Shown here: piece after piece, positions 19,046 to 27,115 of the stretch
Layout: every line of letters begins with the position of its first letter
Numbering within the stretch: position 1 is the stretch's first letter
Assembly: GCF_041240605.1 (NCBI RefSeq)
Contig: NZ_CP162487.1
Coordinates: 3,541,001-3,605,000 of the forward strand
Length of the DNA stretch: 64,000 nt
Direction of reading: 5' to 3'
From: Xanthomonas sp. DAR 80977
GTDB taxonomy: Bacteria > Pseudomonadota > Gammaproteobacteria > Xanthomonadales > Xanthomonadaceae
Made by a program: the position numbers and the translations under genes
The notes under the pieces: model-generated
Seen by the model: the letters and a program-made list of their open reading frames with translations, nothing else
What the model was told of the DNA's origin: nothing
Databases searched by the model: none

Positions 19046-19076
19046 AAAAGGCCCGGCATGTCCGGGCCTTTTCTTT
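19046..19076 (+). terminator. Rho-independent terminator after the first M13 gene
   Basis: AAAAGGCCCGG (19046-19056), loop CATGT and CCGGGCCTTTT form a long stem ending in a T-rich tract (TTTTCTTT). It separates the two tandem M13 genes transcriptionally, or at least attenuates read-through. Confidence 0.9.
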
Positions 19077-19254
19077 GCGCGCGGCACGCGGATCGGTCGG
19101 CGGCGGCGCAGCGGCGCCGGCCGCGCGCCCGCCCGGCGCACGCCCGCGCATCCATCTGAACAGGTTGGGGAAAGCCGCGCCGCAGCATGGACACAGCTGC
19201 GGGCCGCAGCTTGTTAAACTCCGCCGACTTTAATCCTGACCGGATTCGCTCCCG

Positions 19255-21264
19255 ATGCTCAATGCCCGTCCGCTTGCCCTCGCTGTCGCCCTCGGCCTGA
19301 TCGCCCTGGCGTCCACCGCCGATGCCGCGCCCAAGAAGAAGCGCGCCGCCGCCAAGGCGCCCGTCGTCAGCGCCGCCTGCACCGATTTCTACGACTACGC
19401 CAACGCCGATTGGCTGAAGAGCAACCCGCTGCCGCAGACCGGCGCGGTCACCGCGCTGGGCCAGCTGTCGGCGCGCGCGCAGCAACAGCAGCGCGACCTG
19501 CTCGATGCGTCGATGCAGTCGCCGCAGAACGACGTGCAGAAGGCGCTGGGCGATTTCTGGGCCAGCGGCCTGGACGAAGCGGCGGTGGAGAAGGACGGGT
19601 CCACCCCGATCGCGCCGCTGCTGAGCCGCATCGACGCGATCAAGAAGGCCAAGGACGTGCCGGCCTCGATCGCCGCGCTGCACCAGATCGGCATCCCGGT
19701 GGCGTTCAACTTCGGCGCCGACGTCGACCTGAAGGCGCTGGACCGCCACATCGGCTACTTCATGCAGGGCGGCATGGGCCTGCCCGACCCGGCCTTCTAC
19801 ACCCGCAGCGACGCCGACACGGTGGCGCTGATGGGCCGCTACCGCGCCTACGTCAAGCAGATCCTGACCCTGACCGGCACCCCGGCGGCCAAGCTCGAGG
19901 CCGATGCCCAGTCGGTGCTGCAGATCGAGACCGCGCTGGCGCGCAGCGCCAAGTCGCTGGCCGGCATCAACAACCCGTTCAACAACTACGCGCCGATCTC
20001 CACCAAGGAGTTGAACAAGCAGTACCGCAACCTGCAGCTGGACGCGTTCCTGAAGGCGCAGGGCGTCAACGACGACCTGGTGTCGCTGGCCGATCCGGAA
20101 ATGTTCAAGCAGCTCGACGGCATGATCGTCAGCATCAAGCCCGAGCAGTGGAAGGCCTACCTGCGCTGGCGCGTCGGCGATGCGATGGCGCCGTACCTGT
20201 CCAAGAGCTTCCGCGACGCCAGCTTCGAGTTCCGCGGCCGCGTGCTGGAAGGCCAGGCGCTGCCGCCGCAGCGCTGGGCGCAGGTGCTGGATGCGATCAA
20301 CGTCGCCGCCGGCCCGATGCTGGGCCGCGAGTACGTCGGCCGCTATCTCAACGCCGACACCCGCCGCCAGGCCGAGAGCATCGCCGACCAGGTGCGCGAC
20401 ACCCAGATCGCCGCGCTCAAGCGCACCACCTGGCTGAGCGAGCCGGCGCGCGCCGAAGCGCAGGCCAAGCTCGCCGCGCTGAAGATCGAAGTCGGCGCGC
20501 CGCGCCGCGACCTGGACTACAGCGTGCAGCCGATGGGCCGCGGCAGCTTCGGCGGCAACATGCTGATCGCGTCCACCTGGCGCCACCGCGAGGAAATGAA
20601 GCGCATCGGCAAGGGCAACGCCGACCGCCGCTGGGACGTGCTGCCGCAGCAGCCGGCGCTGACCTACGACCTGGCGCAGAACCGCCTGATCGTCACCGCC
20701 GCGGTGCTGCAGCCGCCGGTGTTCGTCGCCGGCGGCGACGCCGCCGCGCTGTACGGCGGCTACGGCGCACTGGTCGCGCACGAGCTGATCGGCGCGATCG
20801 ACAGCAAGGGCAGCCTGGTCGACGCCAAGGGCGAGCTGCGCGGCTGGTGGACCCCGGAAGACAAGAGCGCATGGAACGCGCTGGCCGCGCGCGCCGCGGC
20901 GCAGTACGGCGCCTACGATTTCCCCGGCGTGAAAGGCGCCAAGGTCAACGGCCAGCTGACCCAGGAAGAGGACCTGACCGACATCGGCAGCGTCGAGCTG
21001 GCCTGGCAGGCCTACGCCGCGGCCCAGCCCGCCGCCGGCGATGCCGGCAAGCAGGCGTTCTACAAGGCCTGGGCCGGCCTGTGGGCGCAGCAGCTGTCGC
21101 CGAACGAAGCGGTGCAGCGCGTCACCGCCGACGTGCACGCGCCGGGTCGCTGGCGCGCCAACGGCCCGCTGGCCAACCTGCCGTCCTTCGCCGCCGCCTT
21201 CACCTGCAAGGCCGGCCAGCCGATGGTGCGCAGCGACGCCGAGCAGATCCGCCTCTGGCCGTGA
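19255..21264 (+). CDS. M13-family protein lacking the second zinc histidine (probable pseudo-peptidase)
   Basis: The 669-residue product is a paralogue of the preceding M13 peptidase, with a cleavable-looking signal peptide (about 1-24, ending STADA) and no lipobox. It aligns through the C-terminal CKAGQPMVR region. The zinc motif HExxH is HELIG here: His509 and Glu510 stay, but the second His is Gly513. The third ligand region keeps Glu572 and Asp576 (EDLTD). The NAYY substrate motif is replaced by LTYD. Family knowledge says both histidines bind zinc, so loss of peptidase activity is inferred. The frame is intact over its whole length, so it is kept rather than decayed. The start is ATG 19255. 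Confidence 0.88.
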   Translation: MLNARPLALAVALGLIALASTADAAPKKKRAAAKAPVVSAACTDFYDYANADWLKSNPLPQTGAVTALGQLSARAQQQQRDLLDASMQSPQNDVQKALGDFWASGLDEAAVEKDGSTPIAPLLSRIDAIKKAKDVPASIAALHQIGIPVAFNFGADVDLKALDRHIGYFMQGGMGLPDPAFYTRSDADTVALMGRYRAYVKQILTLTGTPAAKLEADAQSVLQIETALARSAKSLAGINNPFNNYAPISTKELNKQYRNLQLDAFLKAQGVNDDLVSLADPEMFKQLDGMIVSIKPEQWKAYLRWRVGDAMAPYLSKSFRDASFEFRGRVLEGQALPPQRWAQVLDAINVAAGPMLGREYVGRYLNADTRRQAESIADQVRDTQIAALKRTTWLSEPARAEAQAKLAALKIEVGAPRRDLDYSVQPMGRGSFGGNMLIASTWRHREEMKRIGKGNADRRWDVLPQQPALTYDLAQNRLIVTAAVLQPPVFVAGGDAAALYGGYGALVAHELIGAIDSKGSLVDAKGELRGWWTPEDKSAWNALAARAAAQYGAYDFPGVKGAKVNGQLTQEEDLTDIGSVELAWQAYAAAQPAAGDAGKQAFYKAWAGLWAQQLSPNEAVQRVTADVHAPGRWRANGPLANLPSFAAAFTCKAGQPMVRSDAEQIRLWP

Positions 21265-21290
21265 TCGCGATTCGCTAGGCAGTGCATGCA

Positions 21291-21316
21291 CGACGGCGCG
21301 GGCAACCGCGCCGTCG
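21291..21316 (+). terminator. Hairpin after the second M13 gene, terminator-like but without a T run
   Basis: CGACGGCGCGG (21291-21301), loop GCAA and CCGCGCCGTCG form an 11-base perfect stem 26 bases after the stop. No T tract follows, so it may be a Rho-dependent or transcript-stabilising hairpin rather than a classical terminator. Confidence 0.5.
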
Positions 21317-21482
21317 TCGCATCTGCCCGGCGCCATCGGGCGGAGACGGCCGCGGCGATCCGCGCCGTCGATGCAACATGCCCGGGCGTGCGCCGGAAAA
21401 TCCCCGGCCGCGCCGGCCCCGGCCCCGCCATTGCATCACTACTCGCGGCCGTTGCGCAGACGCCGCCGCTGCGTCCCGGCAT

Positions 21483-22478
21483 TCATGGCGTCAACAGCAG
21501 CGCGCCCTGCACCGCGCCGGCTTCCAGCAGGCGATGCGCCTTCGCGGCGTCCTCCAGCGGCAGCCGGTCGGCGATGGCGACCCGCAGGCCCGCCCGCAAC
21601 CGTGCCAGCGCGGCGTCGGCGGCGATGCGGTAGTGGCGCACGTCGCCGGTGAAGCCCAGGATGCTCGGACGTTCCAGCAGCACGCCGCGCGCCTGCGCCG
21701 CGGCCAATGCCTCGCCCGGCGCGCCGTCGCCGGACACGGCACCGATACTGATCGCCATGCCGCCGCTGCGGGTCGCCTCGATGCTGCGCAGCACGTGCTG
21801 GCCGCCGATCCCGTCGATCACCACGTCGGCGCCTTCGCCATCGGTGAGCGCGCGCACCGCGGCGACAACATCCTCGTTGCGGTAGTCGAGCGCATGGTCC
21901 AGTCCGTGCGCTTGCGCCAGCGCCGCCTTGGCGTCGCTGCTGACCGTACCGATCACGCGCGCGCCGAGGCCTTTGGCCCATTGCGTCAGCAGCAGGCCGA
22001 GTCCTCCGGCCGCCGCATGCACCAGCACGGTCTGGCCGCGGCGCAGGCGCGCATAGTGCTCCAGCAACAGATAACTGGTCATGCTGCGCAACATGCCGGC
22101 GCCGGCCTGCTCCAGCGAGACCTCGTCCGGCAGGACGATCGCGCGCGCCGCGTCCAGATCGACGTGCTCGGCATAGCCGCCGCCGCTGCGGGCCACCCAC
22201 GCCACGCGCTGCCCGACCTGCAGCGTCGCCACGCGCGCGCCGGCCGCTTCGATCACCCCGCTGCCTTCGACGCCGGGGATGCCCGGCAACGGCAAGGGAT
22301 AGCGCCCCTGGCGGTGGTAGACATCCACGTAGTTGACGCCGGCGACCTGCTGGCGCACGCGCACCGCGGTGTCCGCCAGCGGTGCCAGCACCCGCACCGC
22401 CGGTTGCAGCTGCGTGGCATCGCCGTAGCGGGAAAGCTGGATGAGGCGCGAGGTGGCGGCGGGTGCCGGCAGGATCAT
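21483..22478 (-). CDS. Zinc-independent quinone oxidoreductase/alcohol dehydrogenase family protein
   Basis: The 331-residue product is a medium-chain dehydrogenase/reductase of the quinone oxidoreductase class. It has a GroES-like N-terminal domain (about 1-130, with GVNYVDVYHRQGRYP and PGVEGSGVIEAAG) and a Rossmann domain with the NADPH motif AAAGGLGLL near 155. The structural and catalytic zinc cysteines are absent, as expected for zeta-crystallin-like NADPH:quinone reductases. ATG 22478 begins MILPAPAATSRLIQL; the open frame runs 25 codons further without homology. The divergent LysR gene starts 76 bases away and probably controls it. Confidence 0.9.
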   Translation of the reverse strand: MILPAPAATSRLIQLSRYGDATQLQPAVRVLAPLADTAVRVRQQVAGVNYVDVYHRQGRYPLPLPGIPGVEGSGVIEAAGARVATLQVGQRVAWVARSGGGYAEHVDLDAARAIVLPDEVSLEQAGAGMLRSMTSYLLLEHYARLRRGQTVLVHAAAGGLGLLLTQWAKGLGARVIGTVSSDAKAALAQAHGLDHALDYRNEDVVAAVRALTDGEGADVVIDGIGGQHVLRSIEATRSGGMAISIGAVSGDGAPGEALAAAQARGVLLERPSILGFTGDVRHYRIAADAALARLRAGLRVAIADRLPLEDAAKAHRLLEAGAVQGALLLTP

Positions 22479-22554
22479 GGCGTGCTCCGTCTGTGGAAGC
22501 CCAGGGTAAATCCGTGCAGAATCGAACGTAATTCCCCATTCGCGCCCAACCACT
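22479..22554. promoter_or_regulatory. Divergent intergenic region between quinone oxidoreductase and LysR regulator
   Basis: This 76-base gap holds both start regions and, by analogy with other divergently arranged LysR pairs, the regulator's binding site. The stretch around 22509-22535 (TCCGTGCAGAATCGAACG...) is the only part of lower GC. I could not pick an unambiguous T-N11-A palindrome. Confidence 0.4.
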
Positions 22555-23451
22555 GTGCAAAAATCGTCGGATGCCGTGCCTGGCCTCGAGCACCTGGCCT
22601 GGGACGACGTGCGCTATTTCCTGTCCCTGGCGCGCAGCGGCAGCCTGTCGGCCGCGGCGCGCGCGCTGGCGGTGGAACATTCGACCGTGGCACGGCGCAT
22701 CGGCGCGCTGGAAGCCGCCGTCCGCTTGCGGCTGTTCGACCGCCTGCCGCGCGGCTGGCAGCTGACCGATGAAGGCAGGGCCCTGCTGGAGGCGGCCGAA
22801 CGCATCGAACTGGAAGCGCACGCCTTCGGCCGCGCCATCCAGGGCATGACCTCGATGCGCGGCAAGGTACGCCTGTCGGCGCCGCCGGCCTTGTCCAGCC
22901 AGTTGCTGATGCCGCTGATGGCGCAGAAGTACGCGCAGTGGGAAGGCATCCAGCTGGACCTGGTCGGCGAGATCCGCACCGCCAACCTGCAGCGGCGCGA
23001 CGCCGACCTGGCGCTGCGCCTGTCGCGCTCGGAAGAACCCGGCCTGGTCGCGCGCCGTCTAGGCCGCTTGGGCTACGGTCTGTACGGCAGCAAGGCGTGG
23101 AAACGCGTCGCGCGCGCGCAGCGGCGCTACATCGGCTATGGCGATGCGCTGCACAGCGGCCCGCATCGCACTTGGCTGGCGCAATGCGCCGGCGATGCGC
23201 CCCATGCGCTGGTCGCCAGCGATTTCTCCATCCTGCAGCAAGCCTGCCGGTCGGGCCTGGGGCTCACCATCCTGCCGCACTTCATGGCCCGCAACGACGC
23301 CGCGCTGCACGAGTTCGACAGCGGCCTGGATCCCATGCAACGCGATCTGTGGCTGACCGTGCACCCGGACCTGCGCCGCTCGCCGCGCGTGCAGCGCATC
23401 GCCGAACTGCTGGCGCAGATCGTGCACGAGCAGGCCGAACTGCTCGGCTAG
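22555..23451 (+). CDS. LysR family transcriptional regulator
   Basis: The 298-residue product has an N-terminal winged helix-turn-helix (about 16-75; FLSLARSGSLSAAARAL followed by STVARRIGALE) and a C-terminal effector-binding domain. This is the standard LysR-type layout. The GTG at 22555 gives the family N-terminus with a short extension (MQKSSDAVPGLEHLAWDDVRYF). It is read away from the quinone oxidoreductase gene, the usual arrangement for a LysR regulator and its target. The effector is unknown. Confidence 0.92.
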   Translation: MQKSSDAVPGLEHLAWDDVRYFLSLARSGSLSAAARALAVEHSTVARRIGALEAAVRLRLFDRLPRGWQLTDEGRALLEAAERIELEAHAFGRAIQGMTSMRGKVRLSAPPALSSQLLMPLMAQKYAQWEGIQLDLVGEIRTANLQRRDADLALRLSRSEEPGLVARRLGRLGYGLYGSKAWKRVARAQRRYIGYGDALHSGPHRTWLAQCAGDAPHALVASDFSILQQACRSGLGLTILPHFMARNDAALHEFDSGLDPMQRDLWLTVHPDLRRSPRVQRIAELLAQIVHEQAELLG

Positions 23452-23518
23452 CCGACCCAGGCACCGATCCGCGATCGGCCGGCCAGCGCCGTCGGCGCGG
23501 TGCCCGTCGCGGCCACCC

Positions 23519-24175
23519 TCAGCGCACGATCCGCGGCCGCGGCGGCTTGCGCTTGCCGAACGGCGGCTGCCCGCGCCAGTAGCGGATCAGCAGCCAGCCG
23601 AACAGCATGCCGCCCAGGTGCGCGAAATGCGCCACGCCCGGCTGCCAGCCGGTGAAGCCCATCACCAGTTCCAGCGCGCCGAACACGATCACGAAGGTGC
23701 GCGCCTTCATCGGGATCGGCGGGAACAGCAGCATCACCCGCTGGTTCGGGAACAGCATGCCGAATGCCAGCAACAGGCCGAAGATGCCGCCGGAGGCGCC
23801 CAGGGTCGGGTACGGATCGCCGCCGTTGCTCACCGTCCACCAGCCCACCAGCAGCTGGCACAGGCCGGCGCCGGCCACGCACACCAGGTAATAGGTCAAA
23901 AAGCGCTTGTTGCCCCAGGTCTGCTCCAGCGGCCCGCCGAACATGTACAGCGCCAGCATGTTGAACAGCAGGTGCGAAAAGCTGCCGTGCAGGAAGCCGT
24001 AGGTCAGCAGCTGCCAGATCTGGAAGTTCTGCCCCGGCGAGAACGCGTCGAAGTCGCTGAGCGGCCACAGCACGAACGGCGCGAAGGTGTCGTCGCCCAG
24101 CAGCAGCTGCAGCAGGAACACCGCCACATTGCCGATCAGCAGGGCTTGGGTAACAGGCGGAAGTCTGGGAAACAT
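23519..24175 (-). CDS. Rhomboid family intramembrane serine protease
   Basis: This inner-membrane protease of 218 residues has six predicted helices. The catalytic Ser lies in GASGG (Ser128) and the catalytic His in HFAHLGG (His186). The oxyanion/helix-2 motif HLLFN (His68, Asn72) and the L1-loop region before it are also present. It therefore carries all key residues of an active rhomboid, which cuts single-pass membrane proteins within the bilayer. ATG 24175 begins MFPRLPPVTQALLIGN with the first helix at once. The C-terminus is basic (GKRKPPRPRIVR). Confidence 0.93.
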   Translation of the reverse strand: MFPRLPPVTQALLIGNVAVFLLQLLLGDDTFAPFVLWPLSDFDAFSPGQNFQIWQLLTYGFLHGSFSHLLFNMLALYMFGGPLEQTWGNKRFLTYYLVCVAGAGLCQLLVGWWTVSNGGDPYPTLGASGGIFGLLLAFGMLFPNQRVMLLFPPIPMKARTFVIVFGALELVMGFTGWQPGVAHFAHLGGMLFGWLLIRYWRGQPPFGKRKPPRPRIVR

Positions 24176-24215
24176 GGTCGTGTCCGTGGCAACTGCCGAC
24201 CATCATAGCCGCTCG

Positions 24216-24581
24216 CTATTGCGGCCCCCATAACGCCGCGTCGAGGTCGCGCGCCGGCGTTGGGGCGCGCTTCACCCGCCCGCCCTGCACCGCCACGCCT
24301 TCGGCGCGCAGCCGCTGGCATTGCTCGCGAAAGCCGTGGGAGCCTTCGGGGAAGGCGATGCGTCCGTCGCTGCGCAACACCCGGTGCCAGGGCAGCGCCG
24401 CATCGCTGTTGCCGCCGAGCACGCGTGCGACCAGGCGCGCGCGGCCGGGCAGCCCGGCCAGCATCGCCACTTCGCCGTAGCCGCGCACCTGGCCGGCCGG
24501 GATCGCGCGGATCGTCGCCAGGATCCGCGCCTGGGCCGCCGCCGCGGTCTCGGCCGCCGGCGCCGGGCGCCGCCCGCTCAT
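24216..24581 (-). CDS. Alkyltransferase-like DNA repair protein (MGMT family, Trp in place of Cys)
   Basis: The 121-residue product is related to the DNA-binding domain of O6-methylguanine methyltransferases. The active-site PCHRV motif reads PWHRV, with Trp65 where the acceptor Cys should be. The DNA-binding RGYGEVA and RVLGGN regions are kept. These are the marks of alkyltransferase-like proteins, which bind O6-alkylguanine and pass the lesion to nucleotide excision repair rather than reversing it. Its ATG (24581-24579) overlaps the stop of the EamA transporter gene as ATGA, implying translational coupling. It lies 40 bases upstream of the rhomboid start. Confidence 0.9.
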   Translation of the reverse strand: MSGRRPAPAAETAAAAQARILATIRAIPAGQVRGYGEVAMLAGLPGRARLVARVLGGNSDAALPWHRVLRSDGRIAFPEGSHGFREQCQRLRAEGVAVQGGRVKRAPTPARDLDAALWGPQ

Positions 24582-25513
24582 GCCGGCAGCGTCCGTGCCG
24601 GCCGCGACACCGCCAGCACCCCGCCCAGCACCAGCAGCGTGCCGGCGATCTGCCACGGCCCCATCGCCTCGCCCAGCAACAGCACGCTGAGCACGATGGT
24701 CGAGACCGGACCGAGCATGCCGATCTGCGACGCCAGGCCCGAACCGATCCGCCGCACCGCCAGCATCGTCGCGAGCACCGGCACCGCCGTGCACAAGGTG
24801 CCGTTGAGCAGCGACAGCGCGTACACCGGCGTGGGCAGCAGCAGCGCGTGCAGCGGCCGCAGCAGCAGGAACTGGGCGATGCACAGCACGCAGGCGACCA
24901 GGCTGGCATAGGCGGTCAGCCGCACCGCGCCGATCCGCGCCACCATCTGCCCGCTGCCGACCAGGTACAGCGCATAGGCCAGCGCGCTGCCGAACACCAG
25001 CAGGCTGCCCCAGGCGGTGCGCGCGCCGCCGACCTGCAGGTCGTGGCCGAAGGCGAGCAGCACGCCGAGATAGCTCAGCGCCAGCGCCCACAGCTGGCGG
25101 CGCTGCGGCCGGCGCCGGAACGCCAGCACGCCGATCAACAGCACCAGGGTCGGGGTCAGGTACAGGATCAGCCGCTCCAGCGTGGCGGTGATGTAGGCCA
25201 GGCCGAGGAAATCCAGGTAGCTGGCCAGGTAGTAGCCGAGCACGCCGAGCGCACCGATGCGCCAGCGGTCGCCGCGCTGCAGCGGCGGCGCCCGGCGCGC
25301 GGCCCACAGCGCCATCGCCGCGAAGCACGGCAGCGCCACCAGCATGCGCAGCGCCAGCAGGGTCACCGCGTCCACGCCGTAGCGATAGCCGAGCTTGACG
25401 ATGATCGCCTTGCCGGAAAACGCGATCGCGCCGGCGGCGGCGAGCAGCACGCCGCCCAGGTCGGCAGGCGCGGCCGGCAGCGCAGCGGCAGTCGGGCGCC
25501 CGGACGCGTTCAT
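24578..25513 (-). CDS. EamA family (DMT) transporter
   Basis: The 311-residue inner-membrane protein of the drug/metabolite transporter superfamily has about ten hydrophobic helices in two EamA repeats (about 18-150 and 165-305). Examples are LLAAAGAIAFSGKAIIVKL near the start and LLLGEAMGPWQIAGTLLVLGG near the end. Such proteins export or exchange small metabolites; the substrate is not predictable. ATG 25513 (MNASGRPTAAA) is preferred, since the upstream open frame is Arg-rich and non-homologous. The stop codon overlaps the ATG of the alkyltransferase-like gene. Confidence 0.9.
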   Translation of the reverse strand: MNASGRPTAAALPAAPADLGGVLLAAAGAIAFSGKAIIVKLGYRYGVDAVTLLALRMLVALPCFAAMALWAARRAPPLQRGDRWRIGALGVLGYYLASYLDFLGLAYITATLERLILYLTPTLVLLIGVLAFRRRPQRRQLWALALSYLGVLLAFGHDLQVGGARTAWGSLLVFGSALAYALYLVGSGQMVARIGAVRLTAYASLVACVLCIAQFLLLRPLHALLLPTPVYALSLLNGTLCTAVPVLATMLAVRRIGSGLASQIGMLGPVSTIVLSVLLLGEAMGPWQIAGTLLVLGGVLAVSRPARTLPA

Positions 25514-25756
25514 CGCGGACCGGCGCCGGGGCGGAAACAGAGATCGTGCATGTGCCCATTCTACGGCCGCCGCGCGCGATGCCCAGCGCCGGCGGCGCTG
25601 GCGCACCGAACAGACGCGACCACCGCGAGCACAGGCGGGCGACGCGACACGGTGCATGGATACCGCACAGACGTCGAACAGCCCGACGCCGGAATGCTGT
25701 TGCCGCGCCTCACGCCGCGCCGCGCCGCAGCCAACCGCAGCGCGTCGTCGCGCGCC

Positions 25757-27115
25757 TCAGCGCATCAGCACCACTTCCTCGGCCGAGGTCGGATGGATCG
25801 CCACCGTGTCCTCGAGCTGGCGCTTGGTCACGCCCAGCTTCAGCGCCACCGCGAAGCCCTGCAGGATCTCGTCGGCGCCGTCGCCGAGCAGATGGAAACC
25901 GACCACCCGCTCCTCCTCGCCGACGCAGACCAGCTTGAACAGGCTGCGCTGCGGCGAAGCGGCCAGGGCATGCAGCATCGGCCGGAAATTGCTGCGATAG
26001 ACCGTCACCGCCTCGCCGTAGCATGCGCGCGCCTGTTCCTCGCCCAACCCGACCTGGCCCAGCGGCGGATGCGAGAACACCACGCTGGGCACGTTGTCGT
26101 AGTCAAGCCGCGCCTGCGGCCGGTCGCCGAACAGGCGATCCATCAGCTTGCGCCCGGCCGCGATCGCCACCGGGGTCAAGCCGACCTTGCCGGCCACGTC
26201 GCCGATCGCGTACAGCCCCGGCACGTCGGTGTTCTGGTAGTCGTCGACCACGATCTCGTTCTTGTCGCCGATGCGCACGCCCAGCGCTTCCAGGCCGATG
26301 TCGCGGCTGTTCGGACGCCGCCCGATCGCGAAGAACACCTGGTCGACCGCCTCGCCCGGTTGCCCGTCGCCGTCGTGCAACTGCAGGCCCTGCTCGCCGC
26401 GGCGCAAGGCCGTGGCGCGATAGCCGAAATGCAGGCGCACGCCCTGGTGGCGCAGGTTCTCGGCGAGCTGCCGCGCCAGTTCCGCGTCGAAGCGCTCCAG
26501 CAGGCGCTCGCCCTGCACGTACAGCTCGACGCGGCTGCCCAGCGCCTGCAGCAGGCCCGCCAGCTCCACCGCGATGTAGCCGCCGCCGACGATCGCCACC
26601 CGCGCCGGCGCCTCGCACAGGTTGAAGAAATCGTCCGACACCAGGCCCAGTTCGGCGCCCTCGATCGGCGGCCGCAACGCATGCGCGCCGGTGGCGATCA
26701 CCACATGGCGGGCGCTGACCCGCACGCCATCGCCGCACTCCACGGTGTGCGCATCCAGCAAGCGGCCGCGCTGCGGAATCAGCACCACGCCGTCGGCGTC
26801 CAGGCGCCGCCGGTAGCTGCCGTGGATGTTGCCGATATAGCCCTGGCGATGCGCCACCAGTTGCGGCCACGACAGCGTCGAATCGGGAATGTCGAAGCCG
26901 ATGGCGCGCGCCAGGTCGATGCGCCCGACCAGGTCGGCCGCCAGCCACATCGCCTTCTTCGGCACGCAGCCGATGTTGACGCAGGTACCGCCGAGTTCGT
27001 TCGGCTCCAGGATCGCCGCGCGCGCACCGAGGCCGGCGGCGCGGAACGCGGTGGCCAAACCGCCGGAACCGCCGCCGAGCACCAGCAGGTCGTAGTCGTA
27101 CGCCGCCTCGCTCAC
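25757..27115 (-). CDS. gor: Glutathione-disulfide reductase
   Basis: This cytoplasmic FAD enzyme of 452 residues reduces glutathione disulfide with NADPH. The FAD motif is LGGGSGG at about 13-19. The redox-active pair lies in GGTCVNIGCVPKK (Cys45, Cys50). The NADPH site is IVGGGYIAVELAG, and the C-terminal catalytic His region reads AIHPTSAEE. The probable start is GTG 27115, which overlaps the TGA of the upstream DadA-like gene as GTGA, so translation is coupled. The class I disulfide reductase assignment is firm. Glutathione rather than another disulfide is judged from overall resemblance. Confidence 0.9.
   Translation of the reverse strand: MSEAAYDYDLLVLGGGSGGLATAFRAAGLGARAAILEPNELGGTCVNIGCVPKKAMWLAADLVGRIDLARAIGFDIPDSTLSWPQLVAHRQGYIGNIHGSYRRRLDADGVVLIPQRGRLLDAHTVECGDGVRVSARHVVIATGAHALRPPIEGAELGLVSDDFFNLCEAPARVAIVGGGYIAVELAGLLQALGSRVELYVQGERLLERFDAELARQLAENLRHQGVRLHFGYRATALRRGEQGLQLHDGDGQPGEAVDQVFFAIGRRPNSRDIGLEALGVRIGDKNEIVVDDYQNTDVPGLYAIGDVAGKVGLTPVAIAAGRKLMDRLFGDRPQARLDYDNVPSVVFSHPPLGQVGLGEEQARACYGEAVTVYRSNFRPMLHALAASPQRSLFKLVCVGEEERVVGFHLLGDGADEILQGFAVALKLGVTKRQLEDTVAIHPTSAEEVVLMR

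Noticed and set aside
19205..19254. Possible sigma70 promoter before the second M13 gene
   Set aside because: TTGTTA and TTTAAT are visible, but the spacer is only about 12 bases, too short for a normal promoter.
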